From Hoyosella sp. YIM 151337 (GTDB taxonomy: Bacteria > Actinomycetota > Actinomycetes > Mycobacteriales > Mycobacteriaceae): DNA of 64,000 nt. The stretch spans positions 124,001 through 188,000 of the forward strand of contig NZ_JAPEIQ010000011.1 of assembly GCF_026041215.1 (NCBI RefSeq), given 5' to 3'. A model generated the notes under the pieces. The model ran no database searches. It saw only the letters and a program-made list of their open reading frames with translations, and was not told the origin of the DNA. Each line of letters starts with the position of its first letter. Position 1 is the first letter of the stretch. Position numbers and translations under genes: made by a program. Positions 61,856-64,000 of the stretch are shown one piece after another.

Positions 61856-62207
61856 TGCAGCACAGCAGCTGCGGGTGCCCGCGGACCGCGGAGATCTCAC
61901 CCTCGCTGACAGCGTGATCGTGTCAATCGTGAAGCGAGTGGTGGTTTCAGTGCCGGGAGCGCTGCCAATATCCTCCGGTGTCACGCGACTGATCGGCCGC
62001 GATTATCCGCGTGTGGACGTCAATGTGGCGGGCAGGCACGTGCGCGTAGGAGTGGAAACGGCTGTCGCCTGGCCGGAACCTGCGGGGGAACTGTGTCGAA
62101 AGATTCATGACAGCGTCGTTCGGGAAATCGGGGAGCTCACTGGGCTTACCGTCGCTCGCCTCGACGTCACGGCGCGGTATGTGTCACACGGAGGCGTCAG
62201 TGAGTGA
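61848..62207 (+). CDS. Asp23-like protein
   Basis: ATG 61848, inside the end of the small membrane protein gene, gives 119 aa. LADSVIVSIVKRVVVSVPGAL, the strand VRVGVETAVAWPEPAGEL, the helix CRKIHDSVVREIGELTG and the closing strand VARLDVTARYV show the Asp23 fold pattern. Third such protein of this operon. The long frame from 61722 is not used. Confidence 0.8.
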   Translation: MVSAAQQLRVPADRGDLTLADSVIVSIVKRVVVSVPGALPISSGVTRLIGRDYPRVDVNVAGRHVRVGVETAVAWPEPAGELCRKIHDSVVREIGELTGLTVARLDVTARYVSHGGVSE

Positions 62208-62766
62208 AACAGACACCCCGCTGCAAGACAGGCACGTCGCGACGCCGCGGCCGCTCGGCCCGCCCGCGAGCGTGCCGGGAGCGATGCTGGCAATCTTGCT
62301 AATGCTGAGTGCGGGCGCACTTGCCGTCTGGGACTTTCTTGCCGCTGTCGGGGTCGTTGCAGGACCCGTGTGGGTGCAAAGGGCTGTCCAGCACCTCCAT
62401 GGTGCCGAAGCCGCCGCCTGGATGGTGCTGGCGGGCGCAGCGGCTGGTCTGGCGGGGCTCTGGCTGCTCTGGCGTGGTGTGAAGCCGCGTGGCGTGCGGG
62501 CAGTGCCAGCTGCCGGGGAGGCACTGTGGGTGAGCCCTGCAGTTGTTGCGGCACTCGCGGAATCAGTGGCAGCAGAGACGTCCGGCTTGACTCATGTCAA
62601 AGCGCGGGCTAAACGCCGCAACGTCAAGATCAGCGCCACAGCGTGGGGGCCCCCGGAACCGGGGCTTACAGAAACAATACGGACGGGAGTGGCGGCGCGG
62701 CTCGCCGCGCTTGAAACGCCGCCGACCATCACGGTGACGCTGCGTCAGGAAGGTCAATCGAAATGA
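62200..62766 (+). CDS. DUF6286-like membrane protein with Asp23-like C-terminal domain
   Basis: GTG 62200 overlaps the previous gene by 8 bases; 188 aa. A Pro-rich start leads to two membrane helices (AMLAILLMLSAGALAVWDFLAAV and WMVLAGAAAGLAGLWLLW). A soluble domain follows whose strand-helix-strand pattern (VKISATAWG, TIRTGVAARLAAL, TITVTLRQEG) resembles Asp23. It may be a membrane anchor for the soluble Asp23-like proteins. Confidence 0.8.
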   Translation: MSETDTPLQDRHVATPRPLGPPASVPGAMLAILLMLSAGALAVWDFLAAVGVVAGPVWVQRAVQHLHGAEAAAWMVLAGAAAGLAGLWLLWRGVKPRGVRAVPAAGEALWVSPAVVAALAESVAAETSGLTHVKARAKRRNVKISATAWGPPEPGLTETIRTGVAARLAALETPPTITVTLRQEGQSK

Positions 62767-63329
62767 GTCGCCGACTCGCCGTGTGTGATCGCCTCGCCGC
62801 GCTCTTGCTCGGGTTGCTCCTTCTCGCCGGAGGTGCCGCACTTATTGCGTGGCAGCAGGGATTCATCTTTCCGGATACCGCACTTGATACGTCAGAGCTT
62901 CGTGCAGCGGTCGCGACAGACTGGTATCGATGGGCATCCGCAGCCCTCGGAATCGCTCTCGTCCTGATCGCGCTGCGCTGGTTCATCGCGCATCTGCGGG
63001 TGCAAAAAATAAAAGAATTCTCCCTTGCAGGGAGCGGCGACTGTGGGAGACACGTGGTGCTCCCTAATTCCGCCGCCGATGCCGCGGCGGACGCGCTGAC
63101 CCGGGTACCGGGGATCGCGTCCGTGAAAGGGAAAGCGATCATCGAGCGAGGCACCCCGCTCGTCGTATTGTCCGCGACGGTGACGCGATCGCTGTTGCTC
63201 GCCGATATCGCCAACGCGGCTGAAGAAACCCGCGCCCAGGTGCGCACAGCGCTGGACAGTCCTGAACTGCCGGTACGCATCGAACTCACCAGCACCGCGC
63301 GCGAGCGTGACCGTGCCCGGGTGAAATAA
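62763..63329 (+). CDS. amaP: AmaP-like alkaline-shock membrane anchor protein
   Basis: The 188-aa protein has two N-terminal membrane helices (LAALLLGLLLLAGGAALIAW and YRWASAALGIALVLIALRWFI) followed by a cytosolic domain like that of AmaP (AADALTRVPGIASVKGKAIIERGTPLVVLSATV). AmaP anchors Asp23 at the membrane in Staphylococcus. It is the last of six overlapping genes, so the anchor and its clients are made together. Confidence 0.87.
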   Translation: MSRRLAVCDRLAALLLGLLLLAGGAALIAWQQGFIFPDTALDTSELRAAVATDWYRWASAALGIALVLIALRWFIAHLRVQKIKEFSLAGSGDCGRHVVLPNSAADAAADALTRVPGIASVKGKAIIERGTPLVVLSATVTRSLLLADIANAAEETRAQVRTALDSPELPVRIELTSTARERDRARVK

Positions 63330-63478
63330 AAGCCCCCGAGGTCTGCCTCCACAAGCTCAGCGAAAGGAGGTTCTGCCAACCGGACCCGCGTGTACTCGCG
63401 ATCACGCGAGAAACCGAACCATCGATGTAGTGCCAGAAGCTGCTCACAACCGAGCTGACGATACTGAAAGGATTTGGC

Positions 63479-63676
63479 ATGGGTATTGGAGACAAGTTTC
63501 AAAACAAGGCACAAGAGGTATCCGGCAAGACTAAAGAAGCCGCCGGCAATGCCACCGGCAACGACGAGCTAAAAACGGAAGGTCAGGCCGACCAGGCTGA
63601 ATCCTCTGTGAAGCAAGCCGCCGAGAAAATCAAAGACAAGGCCAACGAAGTCGTTGACAAGATTACTGGCAACTGA
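63479..63676 (+). CDS. CsbD-family stress protein
   Basis: The 65-aa hydrophilic protein starts at ATG 63479 after GAAAGGA. It is rich in Lys, Glu, Ala and Gly with the family pattern GIGDKFQNKAQEVSGKTKEAAG, repeated once as VKQAAEKIKDKANEVVDKITG. CsbD proteins are strongly induced by general stress; their action is unknown. It sits 149 bases after amaP with an intervening palindrome (63395-63410), so it likely has its own promoter. Confidence 0.93.
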   Translation: MGIGDKFQNKAQEVSGKTKEAAGNATGNDELKTEGQADQAESSVKQAAEKIKDKANEVVDKITGN

Positions 63677-63749
63677 CGGCCGCCGTGTTGCAGTAATCGC
63701 CGGGTGCCTGCTCCCTTAGTAACGACGCCGGTCGGAAGCGGAGCAGGCG

Positions 63750-63770
63750 AGCCCGCGTTCGCTGCGGGCT
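63750..63770. terminator. Hairpin after csbD
   Basis: AGCCCGC (63750-63756) pairs with GCGGGCT (63764-63770) across a 7-base loop. A short T-poor tail follows, so it is a moderate terminator at best. Confidence 0.45.
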
Positions 63771-63942
63771 TGCGTGCTCAAGAGCGCGCGGAGACCGCCC
63801 CCTCCTCTGCTGGCCACCGCGGCCGCGGTGGCCAGACGCATCGCCGTGAGCGGAACCCCTGCGCGGGTGGAACGAAGCTCACGGCCATTATTCGCGATAG
63901 CGATTCCAGGTTCCGGCGCTATGCCAACTATCCTGGTCAGCT

Positions 63943-64000
63943 GTGAGTACCGCGCCTGAATCCGTAAGCCCTGCGAAGAACGAGCCCGTGGCAACCCGCG
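63943..64000 (+). CDS. Possible N-terminus of the next gene, cut by window edge
   Basis: GTG 63943 opens a frame reading MSTAPESVSPAKNEPVATR to the window end without a stop. The Ser/Pro/Glu-rich text is typical of disordered starts of actinobacterial cytosolic proteins. There is no Shine-Dalgarno; TATCCT at ~63929-63934 could be a -10 for a leaderless or short-leader mRNA. Too short to identify. Confidence 0.35.
   Translation, partial: MSTAPESVSPAKNEPVATR

Noticed and set aside
63716-63994. 92-aa minus-strand frame at the right edge
   Set aside because: It crosses the hairpin after csbD and has no ribosome site; composition matches a shadow of G+C-rich DNA.
1-64000. CRISPR arrays, insertion sequences or prophage genes
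   Set aside because: No regularly spaced repeats, transposase, integrase or phage structural genes were found.

Overview
The window is a G+C-rich stretch of chromosome from an actinobacterium of the order Mycobacteriales (the Mycobacterium, Rhodococcus and Hoyosella group). Gene order tracks the Mycobacterium tuberculosis block from Rv3662c down to Rv3600c: septum-site/tad pilus genes, an MrfA-type helicase, topA, a membrane adenylate cyclase, holB, ppa, dacB, tilS, hpt, ftsH, folE-folP-folB-folK, panC-panD and coaX. Species cannot be fixed from the sequence alone. Comparisons with M. tuberculosis locus tags are from memory.

Region 1 (1-11000). A truncated Rv3662c-like gene is followed by a candidate Ms1 RNA (minus strand), a HAD phosphatase gene, a clear 6C small RNA, two perfect DnaA boxes, then ssd-tadA-tadB-tadC-flp-tadE-like-tadG-like in overlapping array. 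Convergent to it is an 801-aa DEAD-box/DUF1998 helicase. Two exported proteins follow.

Region 2 (11000-23200). topA is separated from the adenylate cyclase by a complete fructose PTS operon (fruR, fruK, EIIA, EIIBC, HPr, EI) that is absent at this position in M. tuberculosis. Its promoter has a consensus -35 box and two 15-bp direct repeats that look like FruR operators. After holB comes a possible small-RNA unit and tRNA-Thr(CGU).

Region 3 (23200-34400). An iron-storage pair (bfd, bfr) lies behind two IdeR-like half sites. Next are small membrane/coiled-coil proteins, a GntR regulator with a palindrome across its start codon and a coupled MFS exporter, and an overlapping marR-pls-pepN operon encoding a stand-alone NRPS-like protein.

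Region 4 (34400-52330). Housekeeping genes: ppa, dacB, a metalloprotease, tilS, hpt, ftsH, four folate genes, panC, panD and coaX. A two-gene minus-strand cassette (ATP-grasp enzyme plus a protein with papain-like C/H/N motifs) interrupts this conserved order at 45577-48820.

Region 5 (52330-64000). A cysteine-codon leader peptide with a hairpin that can mask the downstream ribosome-binding site precedes a cupin-rhodanese gene. Then come an ECF sigma factor overlapping an Asp23-like gene, a siderophore-interacting protein with an IdeR box, an AztABCD-type zinc importer with two beta-propeller proteins, an operon of Asp23-like/AmaP envelope-stress proteins, and csbD.

The two most promising undescribed elements are the ATP-grasp/papain-like cassette and the cysteine leader attenuator.
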